NCBI GenBank assembly: GCA_037176905.1
Contig: JBBBWG010027024.1
Coordinates: 1-64,000 of the forward strand
Length of the DNA: 64,000 nucleotides
Reading direction: 5' to 3'
Origin: Azolla pinnata
Taxonomy: Eukaryota; Streptophyta; Polypodiopsida; Salviniales; Salviniaceae
A model generated the notes under the pieces. It saw nothing but the letters and a program-made list of their open reading frames with translations. It was not told the origin of the DNA and did not search any database. Below, piece by piece: positions 11,946 through 23,214 of the stretch. The position numbers were made by a program, and so were the translations under genes. How positions within the stretch are numbered: the first letter of the stretch is position 1; each line of letters starts with the position of its first letter.

Positions 11946-12780
11946 GTGCATGTCTATACAGTATCCAATAGTAATATACACCAACAATAATCCAAGTCCC
12001 TTCAAAATGTGTGTTATGGAAGGGCCCAAAAGTGTAGTTTGCATGGGAATGATCTAAGAACCTTTCTTCCTGGGGCTATGATCTTTATCTCTTGGCGATG
12101 AATGACGCATTGTACGCCCGATCGAACAATACATTGTAATGGCAACTAGAAATGACTCAGGGCGGGGGATCGATCGAAATGACTCTGGTCAGATCGCCAG
12201 ATTTACCAGCCAAAACCCCCCCCCCAAGGTAAAAGAAGACAATGTACATCGTGGGCTCTTCGTGGCCTCGAGAGAGGACCACCAGACACCGATGTACGAG
12301 TCGATATCTAATGCCCATGTCAGTAATGATCAGCTTTTGAAAAACCCTCGGCGGAAAGCCGCTCCCCCTCCTACAGACCACATCACACACACAGCGACTC
12401 GATTACCATTTTTCAAAGCGGCGAATCTAGAGAGAAAAAAACCCATCTTTGGGAATTCTGGATCCGGAGAAGCGGAGCAACGTAGGCTTTTTCTTTTTTG
12501 TTAATGCTTTGTGCAAGGAGAAGGAGCAAAAGATACCATGCATCCAAGCTTCATTCCAGCCTTATCTTCCAAATGGTGGGGACTGGTTTTTTTAGGGCTC
12601 AAGACAGTCATGGGTGTGTCCAAATTAGCAGGGCAACAAAACTTTTACAAAATTGGAATATCAAAGAAGAGCTTCCTGAACAAGATCTAACCAGGGTTTT
12701 AAAACGCTGCCGGAATTTTCCCTTCAATTTCAAACCCCGATAAACTCATGAGAGTTTAGTTGTGAAGGGAAATTACCTGT
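11946..12780. other. No supported gene
   Basis: An ATG-initiated frame of 121 codons lies at 12139-12504 on the plus strand, but it has no recognisable domain and contains a run of nine C at 12215-12223. I would not call it. The rest of the interval shows nothing I can interpret. Confidence 0.4.
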
Positions 12781-14000
12781 TTGCGGTCGAGCCATTCAAA
12801 TATAATCAAATCATAACTAGTTCTACACATACTTTTGAGAAAGATCAATCATAACTAGCTCATTTGCATTTTCGCACATTCGGGTGTATTTTCATCATGA
12901 TCATGACTAGCTTTGCCGCATGCTTTTAAAAGATTTAATCCTGTAGATTTTGCAATGAAAACATCAGGCACCAGCAATCATACCTGGGCAAGAGATGGAC
13001 ATATACATCTCCTGCATATTTTGCCGAAGTGCCCATCCAAATAATCAATCATCAAAGCTCATTTTTTAAGTGGTGCAACATGATCATGACTGGCTTTACA
13101 CATACTGATAAAAGATCCAATCCTGTAGGCCTACAGGATTTGTTGCGGGTACGTTACAACAAACCTGGTGGTCAGCATTTGATAGGTTTGAGAAAAGAAA
13201 TGGCAAGAGATCGATGCATACGTACTCAAAATGCGGAATTTACGATGAAAACGTCAAAACATTATGATAACAGATACCAGCAATCATACCTGGGGCGATG
13301 ATGCACAATCCCTTATATAAGAAGATGGATCCGTGAAATTTGTGTCAGTATGACCCATAAACCTCACTGGAGAAAGAGGACAGATAACAGATACCGGCAA
13401 ACTATTTGATGTAAGAATGTAACCACATGCTCAGAGGACTATTTGATTCATTCATGGTAAATAGGAAAATCACCTGGTTAAGATGCTCCAATGCTCGTCT
13501 CCTGCTTATCTGCCCAAGTGTTCATTCAAAATAATCAATCATAAAAGCTCCTTTGCATTTTCACACATTCAGTATTTTCATCTTCGAGTGGAGCAACCTG
13601 ATCATGACTACCTTCATACATACTTTTTAAAAGATCAATCCTGTAGGCCTACAGGATTGCTGAGATTATAACATAGGTTTTGAGAAAAGACATGGCAAGA
13701 GATGGATTTATACGTAATCAAAATAATGCAGATTTTGCGATGAAAAACGTCAAAGCATTTCAATAACAGACACCAGCAATCATACCTGGGTAGATGATGC
13801 ATAATGCCTTATCCTAAGTCTGGATAGGTGAAAGTTGTGTCAGTATGACACATAAACCTCACTGGAGAATAAGGACAGATAAAAGATACTGGCAACTTTT
13901 AATGCAAGAGTATATACACATGCCTCAGAGGACTATTTGATTCATAGTAAAGATTGTAAATACAGAGATCGTTCATCATTCTTGAGAACAGATTGTAAAC
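12780..14000. repeat. 518-bp tandem duplication with a partial third copy and a 22-bp perfect palindrome
   Basis: Two long direct copies (about 13020-13480 and 13490-13970) share many landmarks: a TAATCAATCAT core, a 22-bp perfect palindrome at 13119-13140 and 13637-13658 (AATCCTGTAGG and its mirror), ACCAGCAATCATACCTGGG, CATAAACCTCACTGGAGAA and CAGAGGACTATTTGATTCAT. The period at the palindrome is 518 bp. A third, deleted copy precedes them (12840-13010), lacking the second half of the palindrome. Read on the minus strand each unit contains acceptor-like (CTCCAG) and donor-like (CAG/GTATGATT) signals around about 80 bases, so a duplicated intron-exon segment is possible. Confidence 0.75.
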
Positions 14001-14731
14001 CTGACAGTGACTTCTCATGCAATATTTCTGTTGCATGCAACAACACTTTCATATCATGGATGCTGCTCAGTCAGACTATTCTAGGAATTGCAACATATTC
14101 AAGCCCATAAGAAACCTGCTAACATACAAAATAGCATGAGGCCTGGTAGAAGATAGAACTATGAGCTGTGGGTTGTGTGTGGTATTGAAGAACCATGTTC
14201 TTCCATCACACAATTTGATGACATTGGTGCAGATTCTCACTTTAGTCAGGTTTCAGTTTATGTTTGTTTGTGCATTTTGACCATAACCGTTCTTGCATTA
14301 TACCTTGAAATAGTGCCTCAGCAACTACTGGGGCTAGTCGAGAATCAGCCATTCTGAGACATAGTATTATCTTCATCTTGGAAAATTGCCTCCATATCCC
14401 GCCTGTTAAATTGTCTCAACATCATGAAAACATCCTAGTCCTTCATCAAAGTAAACTTTCAGATATTCCATATAATACCACGCTTTGCACCAATGCATCA
14501 AAGAGCCTCACCTCACTTTGAGGTGCCACGACGTCCATCCCTTTCTAAAAAACGATCTACCACATGTCATTCTTTGCATTGCAAAACAATGCTTTCTGTC
14601 TTCCTTCATTAGGCTCACATATTTAACAGCCTTAATGATGCTTCCTTTGTATCTAAAAGAAGGACATTACTTCTCTAAGGTTCAAACCTACACATCTGAT
14701 GCATCACAAACTTGGCTGAACAATGCAAATA

Positions 14732-14733
<2 letters not shown>

Positions 14734-14770
<37 letters not shown>
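14734..14770. repeat. (GA)n microsatellite
   Basis: An uninterrupted GA dinucleotide run of about 18 units lies within the LINE-derived stretch. Confidence 0.95.
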
Positions 14771-14772
<2 letters not shown>

Positions 14773-14834
14773 CAGAAGGTATTCATGTTTAGAAATTGCA
14801 TATTCACTCACCAGGTTTATGGTTAAAATTGATC

Positions 14835-15020
14835 CACACCAAATTCATTAGGTTCTGAAATTACATTAGCTCTGTTGATCAACGAGAGTAGTAAGGGAAT
14901 CGATTAGCAAACAACAGCAGGAAGCAATTCATAAATAGCAGTAGAAAGATTAGGGATCAATGAACATGAGAACTTACAAGAGGTTGGATGAAAGCAATCA
15001 ATGAGAGAAAAAGGTAGCAC
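14835..15020. repeat. Left copy of a direct repeat of about 180 bp (partner at 17180-17360)
   Basis: This segment and 17180-17360 share a colinear series of words: TGTTGATC, AGTAGTAA, GGAATCGATT, AAACAACA, GCAATTC, TAGCAGTAGAAA, GGATC.ATGAACAT, GAGAACT and GAGAAAAA. Identity looks about 80% with small indels. The two copies are in the same orientation, 2.3 kb apart, and bracket the LINE endonuclease and linker fragments. Confidence 0.75.
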
Positions 15021-17179
15021 ACTCAAGATATCACAACCTCTTAGTATGTCATCAAATCTTTCAGGAATCATTCCATATGTGGGGCAAGTCGAGAGCAAAT
15101 GACACTCATATTCTATTATATATCCACCACCCACCTCGAAAATCATATTTTGCTCTTATAGGTCATTTGTAATTTACATCCACCATTCCAAGCAAGATAT
15201 GGTAATCTATGATTTTGACAGATGTTCAACCATGGTAATATGCTTATATACTCTTTGTAATCCCAACATCTCTATTGGACGACCCCCATATTACTCAAGA
15301 AATATTTCGAAAAGTCGTGGTTGGTTTTTTAATTGGCATTTAACTCCTTTACACGACGTGCAATAGCAACTCTATATTTTGATGCCATTCCAATCTCAAC
15401 CATTTGCTCACTTCTTGACACTGGCTTTCTTGAAGTTAACAAAACAACAATAGAGTATCTTTCCTTGACATCAATTTCTTCCATAATTACAACAAGAATG
15501 ACCAAGTGATTCATTTGTGTAGTGTTTTGGTTGGAAGCTTGCTTGTCTAAGTGCTCATTTATTCTGGCTTTCAGCCCATGCACTAATCTTTTGCTTTATT
15601 ATAGTGTTATATAATCTAACAATAGTTGAGCTCACCGGGATTGTACAATAACAGGATAATTCATTTTTATCTCCAACTTTATAAATTGATTCAATCTAAT
15701 TCATGAGCCAATTTTTTGGAGAACCTTGTTTAATAGATTGATCTATGATAGTTGTCTCCATGCTATCCTTGGCTTAGATTTGAACATATTTGCCTTTTTC
15801 CTTTCTTACATTTGGTAGTATTGCATGTATTTCTTCTTATAACTCTTTGATATTGACATCGTGCTACGTCTCTTTCTTTGTCCTCCTTTGCAAGCTTAAA
15901 TGCCTTGAGATAAATTTTACATTTTTCATCAAACCAAGAATTGCATGGAAAATTAAATATCTTTTGTCCGCTCACATGTAACTTAAGATATTGGTAGTTT
16001 ACTTCAAAGATAGTCCCTTTTAGTTGTTTTTAATTTGCATCGATATCTTCACTTAGGGAAAGATTTGTCATGCGATTCTCAACTTGCATTGCATACATCT
16101 TAGGTTTATTATAACATGGACAAATGATTCATTTTCTTTCCTCTTTCAGTGGACCTATGCATTTTGTTAATATGATGTTAAATATAAAGGCTTATGATCA
16201 GAGTTTAATGATAGAGAGTCAACTGCAAAGGCATTTATCAAAGATACATAATATGTTTCGGCCATATAAAATTTCTCTATCCCCAGTGTAACCTCTATCC
16301 ATAATTACCTTTCATAGTCATCAAATCTACATACTTTGATGTGACTATCTCAGCATAAGCATTCACGAAAAATGCATGTTATTCTTACTCTTCCAATGTC
16401 ACCTCTAGACAAAGCCCATAGAGATTTTACAAGGTAGCTCTCTATCATGGGTATGCGTTTTATATCATGTTCCCAAGTTTCCGTTAAAAATATAATATCA
16501 ATCTCTCGAGATACATCACTAAGTCTTAATCCTTTATTCCATGGATGATCTCTACAAATCCAAAACATGATTTGCAAACTTGAAACATATGGACATTTAG
16601 TCCCATGGATCATTACTTACTATACATTTTAATCAGCCTTTCTATTAGCATATGCTTGCATTCTACGTGATTGCTCTTTAGGGGTTCAATCTTCTGTTAC
16701 AAAAAGATCTATATCTTTTAGCTATACCTTACTACTATATATAACTATAACTTTTTTATGTTCGTCCAAAATTACACATACAATGGCTCGACATGATGCA
16801 CCTTATAATCTCTTCTTGCCAACTCTATGTGTTGCATATACTGCAACATCATGCATGGCAAATAAAGTGCGCTTCAAAGAGTTTTGTGATACTCACTGAA
16901 AGAGAAAGTGCATTCTCCAATTCATCCTATTGCATGCCTCTAATAACAACATTATTCTTTCTGTTCTCCATCTCATATTTCTGTTAAGCATCTAAATTAA
17001 TATTGGGAAGGTCTGTTCAATGTGTTTTTCTTCAAAGAACATCTTTAGGAAACAACAGTAAACAATAGTAGTATCAACTACCTATCCAATTTATTGATTA
17101 CGTTTCAACGCCTATTAAAATTAGAAATTTACGGATTAACGCTCTGTTTTCTTTTATCTCTTGTTACAAGTTGACGCCC

Positions 17180-17360
17180 AATTAATTGATTGATTGGATT
17201 CAAGAATTATGTCAACTTTGTTGATCGAATAGTACTAGTAGTAACGGAATCGATTGGTAAACAACAATAGGAAATAGAATGCAATTCGTAAGTAGCAGTA
17301 GAAAAGATTCTGGATCGATGAACATATGAGAACTCAGAAGAGAACGATCAGTGCGAGAAA
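17180..17360. repeat. Right copy of the 180-bp direct repeat
   Basis: This is the partner of 14835-15020. It adds small insertions (for example AATAGTACT and AATAGAAT) relative to the left copy. Confidence 0.75.
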
Positions 17361-17500
17361 AAATAGAACCGTTTAGCGAGAAGAGGTTAAAGAGTTGATT
17401 GGTTAGCGATGTAAAATTGGACGTGAATTTGCAATTTCTAGTTTTAGTAGGCGTTTAGAATGTTAGGAGTTGTTTAGGAATTTCCCATTAAATCTATTTA

Positions 17501-18213
17501 ATGTACCCTAAACCCTGAACCCTAAACCCTAAACAACCCTAAACCCTAAACCCTAAACCCTGAACCCTACACCAAAAGCTTAATGTACTAGAGGAAACCA
17601 TGGCAAAGTCTCGCATAACCCTAAACCCTAACCCTGAACCTTAAACCCTGAACCTTAAACCCTAAACCCTAAACCCGAAACCCTAAACAACCCTAAAACC
17701 TTAACCCTGAACCCTACACCCTAAAGCTTAATGCACTAGAGGAAGTTTTCTTTTTCTTTTTCTTTTGGAAAACCATGGCAAACTCTCGCATAACCCTAAA
17801 CCCTAAACCCTGAACCTTAAACCCTAAACCCTAAACAACCCTAAACCCTAAACAACCCTAAACCCTAAACCCTCAACCCTACACCCTAAAGCTTAATGTA
17901 CTAGAGAAAGTTTTCTTTCTCTTTTTCTTTTGGAAAACCGTGGCAAAGTCTTTGAACCCTACACCCTAAAGCTTAATGTACTAGAGGAAGTTTTATTTCT
18001 CTTTTTCTTTTGGAAAACCATGGCAAAGTCTCGCATAACCTGAAACCCTAAACCCTAAACCTTAAACCCTAAACCTTAAACCCTAAACCCTAAACAACCC
18101 TAAACAACCCTAAACCCTGAACCCTGAACCCTACACCCTAAAGCTTAATGTACTAGAGGAAGTTTTTCTTTCTCTTTTTCTTTCGGAAAACCATGGCAAA
18201 GTCTCGCATAACC
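17501..18213 (+). repeat. Composite interstitial telomere satellite (CCCTAAA plus an AAGCTTAATGTACTAGAGGA unit)
   Basis: Blocks of CCCTAAA and variants (CCCTGAA, CCTTAAA, CCCTAAACAA) alternate with a non-telomeric unit that starts AAGCTTAATGTACTAGAGGA and continues through a pyrimidine tract to GGAAAACCATGGCAAAGTC and TCGCATAACC. The unit begins at about 17576, 17724, 17889, 17969 and 18141: five copies of slightly different length, the first and fourth shortened. The last copy runs on into unique sequence at about 18213. This is plant-type telomeric DNA inside a chromosome, not a chromosome end, because unique sequence and genes lie on both sides. Confidence 0.9.
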
Positions 18214-20150
18214 AAGCTCGGCGCACATGCTGAGAGTGCCGATAAAAACGCGGGGCTTTTTCACCATAGATTTTTAAAAACACGGATGTCGTGTTGTGCT
18301 GGCGGCTGGTGGTGGGAGGAGGCCCCTCCCTCGCCCGCTAAACATTATCGGGCGCCGCGTGATCGATCGATCGCAGGGGCTCTCCGATCCATACGATGAA
18401 ACGAAACAAAAGGTGTGCAAATGTGTAAAAAAAAAGAAACCAGAAAAGATGTGTGTGTGTGTGTGTATGTATTATGTACTTCTCCCCAACTCTAAAGTTA
18501 CTTACTAACCCCAATTGTTTGCTTTTCATTAATGGGGACAAATGCCCATGTGACCAGATGGAGGCTCACATGGTAGCTTTCAAAGCGGTTTCTGAGGCTT
18601 AGGGTTTAGGGTTTAGGGTTTAGGGTTAAAAGGGATCTGGTTCCACAACGTTTCGGGTTTAGGGTGACTGTGAATTTCCCTGCTCCTCCGAGTATGAACA
18701 AGTCACCAGACTGTGAAATGAATCGAATCGGCACCGGCTACTGCATTTTATCCGCAACGATAAAAAGCCGATCTATGCCTGGAGAAGCAGTAATCGGGGG
18801 GTTTTCATTTAATTGAACTAAGCTCGACAAAGTAAATCGCTCTCGTTTAACTCGAGGATTAGCTAAGCAAGCAAAAGCATGGGGTCGCAGAGCAGAGTCT
18901 ACAGAAATCAAGCAGCAAAGAACCTATGCATACATACATACATACATACATACATACATACATACACACATACATATATGCATACGCATACGATGCTGAT
19001 GTTGTGATCATACTGATGATGATGCCTTGGGCCTCAGGCTACAGAATTACGAGGCACAGATCGTATCCAGTCACGAGAACAAGCGGAGAAGCAACAGACG
19101 GAGTTCTTGGCCGAGATGTGTTCAGATGCAATGATGGGGAGGGTAGTAGTACTGTGTACATGCAGATCGTCAGCAGATGCGTGCAGATTGGATCGGGGCG
19201 GGGGGTAAATTTGGAAGGGATTAAACAAAACCATAAAAAAAAGGCCCAGAGCAGATGCCCCCCCTTGAAGGATCGTTTCCTATAATCTACGTATGCATGT
19301 CTATATGTATGTATGCACGTATGTATGTATATGCGTATATATGCATCAATGATGTTACATACGTACCATACCGTACACGTACAATACATATACTCTATAT
19401 TTTACAAGTATTATGGAATACGTATTCGAGCAGAGTGTCGTTAGATGCGTCGAACGGCGTTAGTTAAATACGTTAAATATGGGGTTAGGGTTCGAATACG
19501 TGAGCTGAATACGTTAAATATGGGGTCAAGTACGTTGCAAATACGTTAAATAATCGTACAAGCTTACGGCTAATTAAACGTCCGTGTCACCAACGTTTCT
19601 CTCTGTCTTTCCGTTTCTTCGGCGTCGACAAGCGTATAATAAACATCTTAGAATCGTAGAACATAAATCAAACGCAAAGTAGATAATGTAGCCCTAGTAA
19701 AAAAACGATTTCCGATGTTTATAAATTAAGCTCGAAAATTACGTACAAAAAAAAAACAAGCGCATTTTAGCGCCTACTACGATTGGAAACGACAAATTAA
19801 TGCCTAGTCTTACTGCTTCTAATTTCCTAACGTGCGTTCGCGTGATTAAGTCCTAATTCTGACCACCTTGCGATGCAATTATCAAAGGTCTGGGTACCTG
19901 AAAACTCGATTTCAACCCAAATCAGAAGGTTAATCTCGAGAACGGAGCGTCGATTACATCGCATAATCGCCTGGAAATTGGATTAGGCGATTGAGATCGA
20001 CGGCCCCCGATTTACGATTTACAGCAAACATGCGGCAGTTCCGGGCGTTAGAAAAAACAGCGTAATTCGCAAGATTTGTCGGGCGTATTCTTCTGGCGAT
20101 TCTCCCTCAAAGATGAAAATACGTATTTGATGTGTACAATACAGGTATTT
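18214..20150. other. Intergenic, no gene seen; microsatellites
   Basis: The interval contains a TG run at about 18450-18468, a CATA tetranucleotide run at about 18929-18966 and a TATG-rich stretch at 19290-19345. Short imperfect repeats around AATACGTTAAATATGGGGT lie at 19465-19550. The open frames are short and repeat-coded. No domain was recognised. Confidence 0.5.
18597..18628 (-). repeat. Short TTTAGGG interstitial telomere repeat in opposite orientation
   Basis: About four units of TTTAGGG on the plus strand, inverted relative to the CCCTAAA block 400 bp to the left. A further TTTAGGGT occurs at about 18659. Confidence 0.9.
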
Positions 20151-20189
20151 GGTATGTGCTTGTATTTTGGTTTTTCTATTTGTTTTTTT

Positions 20190-20600
20190 TGGAGGGGGGC
20201 AGGGTAAAAAAAAGCAAAAGCAAAAACCAAAAAGTGAAATTCCAAAAGAAAAAACAAAAAAAGCAGAAAAAAGAAATAAAAAAACAGAAAAAGGGAGGGG
20301 CAGAAACGTAAATATGGAAAACTGTAAAATGCCAAAAAAAAACACAGAAAAGAAACAGAACGAAGAAGACGAAAGAAAAAGAAGAAGAAAGAAGAAGACG
20401 AAGAAAGAAGAAAGAAGAAAGAAGAAGAAGAAGGAAGAAAGAAGAAGAAACAGGGGAGGCTGCAGAGAATCAGAGAGCTCCATCGCTGCTGCTGCTGCCG
20501 CTTCTTCTCCATCTCCTTCTTCTTCTTCTCCTTCTCCTTCTTCCTCTTCTTCTTCTCCTTCTTCTTCTCCTTCTTCTTCTGCTTCTTCTGCTTCTTCTTT
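20190..20600. promoter_or_regulatory. Purine block then pyrimidine block just before the frame at 20603
   Basis: Positions 20190-20455 are almost entirely A/G (AAAAGCAAAAG, then GAAGAAGAAAGAAG). Positions 20500-20600 are almost entirely C/T (CTTCTTCTCC repeats) and end directly at the ATG at 20603. The two halves are imperfectly complementary, so the 5' leader could form a long stem. The order (purine, then pyrimidine, then ATG) is the same as upstream of MYB3R and of the gene at 42163. Confidence 0.55.
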
Positions 20601-20602
20601 CC

Positions 20603-21421
20603 ATGGAAAGCTTGATGCAAGGTCCGTCTCTGCTGAGCTGCTTCGGTGGAGGAATCGGGCTGTCCGTCCAGGAAACGAGGGGTAGTAGATCTATCGCCAT
20701 CTCTCCCTCCTCCTCCTCCTCCTCGTCTTCGTCTTCGTCTTCGTCTTCGTCCTCCTCCTCCTCGTATTCCCGCTCATCTTTCTCGTCGTTGGCTTCTTCC
20801 TACTCTCCTTCTTCTTCTTCTTCTTCTTCCTCAGATGAGTTTTACGGGGAGGGCAGGCTACCGGCGGGGAGCTTCAGCTACGGGCGGCTGCACACGCTGC
20901 ACGAGGAGGAGGAGGAGGAGGAGGAGGAGGAGGAGGAGGAAAGAGAAGAGGAGAATGCGGTGGGAAGAAGAGCAGGAGCAGGAGGAGGAGGAGGAGGAGG
21001 GGGAGGGGGAGGGGGAGGGAGAAATGCAGTAGAGTACGAGTGCGACGAGTGGATGAGGATGGATATGGCGAAGTGGAGGAGGAGGCATGTGGCGCCCGAG
21101 GAGCAGGAGGAGGTGCAAGAAGCCATGGCCATGGCAGCAGCGTCTGCGCTGCTGCTGAGGGCGAAGGAGGAGGAGGAGGAGGAGGAGGAAGCAGAAGAAG
21201 GAGGAGAAAGGGCGGCGAGGAGCAAGACGATGACGAGCAATGGCAGGCTCGGCCTGGGAGTGGCCATGAGATCGAAGCTCAAGAGCTCGACGCGCTCCAT
21301 GGCCGCCAAGATCAAGCGCCTCCTCGTGCAGGGAAGCCCCCATGTGGCGCATCTCTTCCTCAACAACCACCTGCTCGTTCATCAGCTCACAGGCTCTTGC
21401 CTCTCCCCTCCACCGCCATGA
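20603..21421 (+). CDS. Low-complexity intronless open frame, hypothetical protein
   Basis: An uninterrupted frame of 272 codons starting MESLMQGPSLLSCFGGGIGL. It contains a serine run of about 20 residues (from about residue 35), a second serine-rich stretch, a glutamate run (about 100-115), a glycine run (about 125-137), an alanine-rich helix-like part (MAMAAASALLLRAKEEEEE) and a basic tail (MRSKLKSSTRSMAAKIKRLL). I know no family for it. The non-repetitive ends, a Kozak-like CCATGGAAAG and a pyrimidine-rich leader argue that it is translated. The long trinucleotide runs mean that other frames are open too, so coding status is uncertain. It may be a lineage-specific nuclear or membrane-associated protein; this is inference only. 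Confidence 0.5.
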   Translation: MESLMQGPSLLSCFGGGIGLSVQETRGSRSIAISPSSSSSSSSSSSSSSSSSSSYSRSSFSSLASSYSPSSSSSSSSDEFYGEGRLPAGSFSYGRLHTLHEEEEEEEEEEEEEREEENAVGRRAGAGGGGGGGGGGGGGRNAVEYECDEWMRMDMAKWRRRHVAPEEQEEVQEAMAMAAASALLLRAKEEEEEEEEAEEGGERAARSKTMTSNGRLGLGVAMRSKLKSSTRSMAAKIKRLLVQGSPHVAHLFLNNHLLVHQLTGSCLSPPPP

Positions 21422-22940
21422 AACCTGCTCCCTGCTCCCTCTCCTCCTCCTTCCTCCTCCTTCTTCTTCTTCCTGCAAGCTACACTACAATCACGGATGG
21501 ATACACAAGAAAGCCATTCTTGGCTCAGCTTTCTGCTGCTGCCTACGATCATGATGATGGTGCTGAAGGAGGAGGAGGAGGAGGATGATGATGGAAAGAA
21601 TGGAATCATCTCCCCCTTCCCTCTCCCAAACCAAAATCCCTTTCAAGAAACCCTGAAAGCCCTGGGAGTTGGATTCTGGGTCGGAATTCTGATCTGATCT
21701 GATCCTCAGCCGCAAACAGCTTGTTTGGTGCAGGTGGATTGAGGAGCTTGGAGGCATTGGATTGATCCATTACCTCCTGCAGCTGTACATATACGTATTC
21801 CAATGTCAGAATCACCCAATCTGGGCCCCCCCACTTGTAATCGGTTTAGGGATTTCTTTTGCTTTCGTTTCCTTTTTTTTGCTAGGAATCATGGAATAAA
21901 AGAAAAGAAGCTTGGAGATCTTGGGTGCACTGTGGATCTCTTCCCATTTGCTCAAGCTCAAGTTGCTACAGACAGCTATTTGTTTCCCTTCTGAAAGGCT
22001 TCTTCCTTGAGAACGGCTTCCAATCCTTTTTGCTCAGAAGCTTTCAATCCCTACATGTGTTACCAAATGATCGAATCGAGCATGGTTCGAGATAGATTAA
22101 TGGAAGTGCTTGGGCGGGCAAGGCCCAAGCACTTCCATTTGACAAAGCCCTCCATGGAAAAAAACTGGTCTAAATCTTTGTCTTTGTCTCTCTAATCTTT
22201 TGTGTTCATTTTCCCAGAAACTGGTCTAAATCTTTGTCTGCAAAATTTGACAAAGCCCTCCATGGCAAAAAACCTTAGATTTGACATTGGTCCTCAATTT
22301 GGGTGGTTTTCTAAATGCAACCAACCGTCATGCTCCATGACACAGTTTGAGAGGCACACAAGAAAGGGATCCATGTTCTATTCTAATCTCTGACAGCCTC
22401 GGGAATCTAGCTGATTTGATCCCCCCATTTGGGCCCCACTGTTTTTTTTACTTGGAAATCTACGCAGCGAATGCCTAATCATTTGTCAAATCATTTGTCA
22501 AATTCTGATTCTAGAAAGTAATCACGAGTCCAGAAACCTTAAACGCAAGTTAGCAGATGAAAGTGTCTGAGGAAGGAGCATGCATTAAAATTTGAAATAG
22601 CTCTTTTCGTGCAAACGAGTACAAAAGCACAAACAGACAATTTCAGATACACAAAAAAGAAAAACAAAAACCAATCCTCTGCTTGGTAAATTCCGAACTC
22701 TGGACAATGATTATTATTTCTCTGCGTGATTGATCTGATGTTTTGCTCCACCTCACCAGATTAACATGCATCTGATCAAAGTTGCTCGATGCACATTGCA
22801 AATCGTGCGCATAGAAAATAGAGATCTTAGTAATACTATACCGACATGTTCGAGATTTTTTTTTTCAGTACCGAAACAAATGCTGGCAGAGAAATTGCTC
22901 AAAGAATCATCCCAAAATTGAAAATATTATCTATGATGTA
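21422..22940. other. 3' flank of the 20603 frame and intergenic DNA
   Basis: Mostly unremarkable AT-rich DNA. A segment containing GACAAAGCCCTCCATGG and AAACTGGTCTAAATCTTTGT occurs twice (22140-22185 and 22216-22270), with the two words in swapped order. No coding evidence. Confidence 0.4.
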
Positions 22941-22950
22941 TACGTTCATA

Positions 22951-23214
22951 TTACAGGTAACAAATTGGGCCATCAGATGATTCACACGATGCAGATTAAA
23001 CAGAATGACTTGGTTAACTCTTCCAAATCCCTGAACCAGATTACAGGTAACAAATTGGGCCATCAGATGATTCACACGATGCAGATTAAACAGAATGACT
23101 TGGTTAACTCTTCCAAATCCCTGAACCAGATTACAGGTAACAAATTGGGCCATCAGATGATTCACACGACCCAGATTAAACAGAATGACTTGGTTAACTC
23201 TTCCAAATCCCTGA
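22951..23214. repeat. Exact 90-bp tandem repeat, nearly three copies
   Basis: The unit (TTACAGGTAACAAATTGGGC ... TTCCAAATCCCTGAACCAGA) starts at 22951, 23041 and 23131, with a period of exactly 90. Copies 1 and 2 are identical over the unit; copy 3 has two changes (GATGCAG to GACCCAG) and stops at AAATCCCTGAAAG. Because 90 is divisible by 3, both strands stay open across it, giving 30-residue repeats with no known homology. It sits just downstream of the CCT5 relic. Confidence 0.95.

Larger units (their letters stand above)
14450..16615 (-). mobile_element. Degraded LINE (L1-type) ORF2 fragments
   Basis: Three pieces on the minus strand match the order of a non-LTR retrotransposon ORF2. At 16613-16350 a frame reads WICRDHPWNKGLRLSDVSRE and then IDIIFLTETWEHD, the apurinic-endonuclease start with its LTETW motif. 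At 15975-15763 it reads FPCNSWFDEKCKIYLKAF, the WFDxxCK linker that follows the endonuclease. At 14520-14461 it reads SEVRLFDALVQSVVLYGI, the conserved end of the reverse transcriptase region. The distance from the endonuclease to the RT end (about 2.1 kb) is too short for a whole ORF2 and the frames are interrupted many times, so this is an old relic. The RT catalytic FADD box is not visible. Confidence 0.7.

Noticed and set aside
12139-12504. 121-codon plus-strand frame
   Set aside because: It includes a poly-C run read as prolines and has no family resemblance; the start lies in repeat-like DNA.
17501-18628. True chromosome end or head-to-head telomere fusion
   Set aside because: Unique sequence and genes lie on both sides, and the motif orientation (CCCTAAA then TTTAGGG) is the opposite of a fusion.
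20048-20620. Long minus-strand frames rich in Lys and Phe
   Set aside because: They are simply the purine/pyrimidine tracts translated; the same tracts are open in several frames.
22951-23214. CRISPR-like regular repeats
   Set aside because: The repeats are contiguous with no spacers, and this is a plant nuclear sequence.
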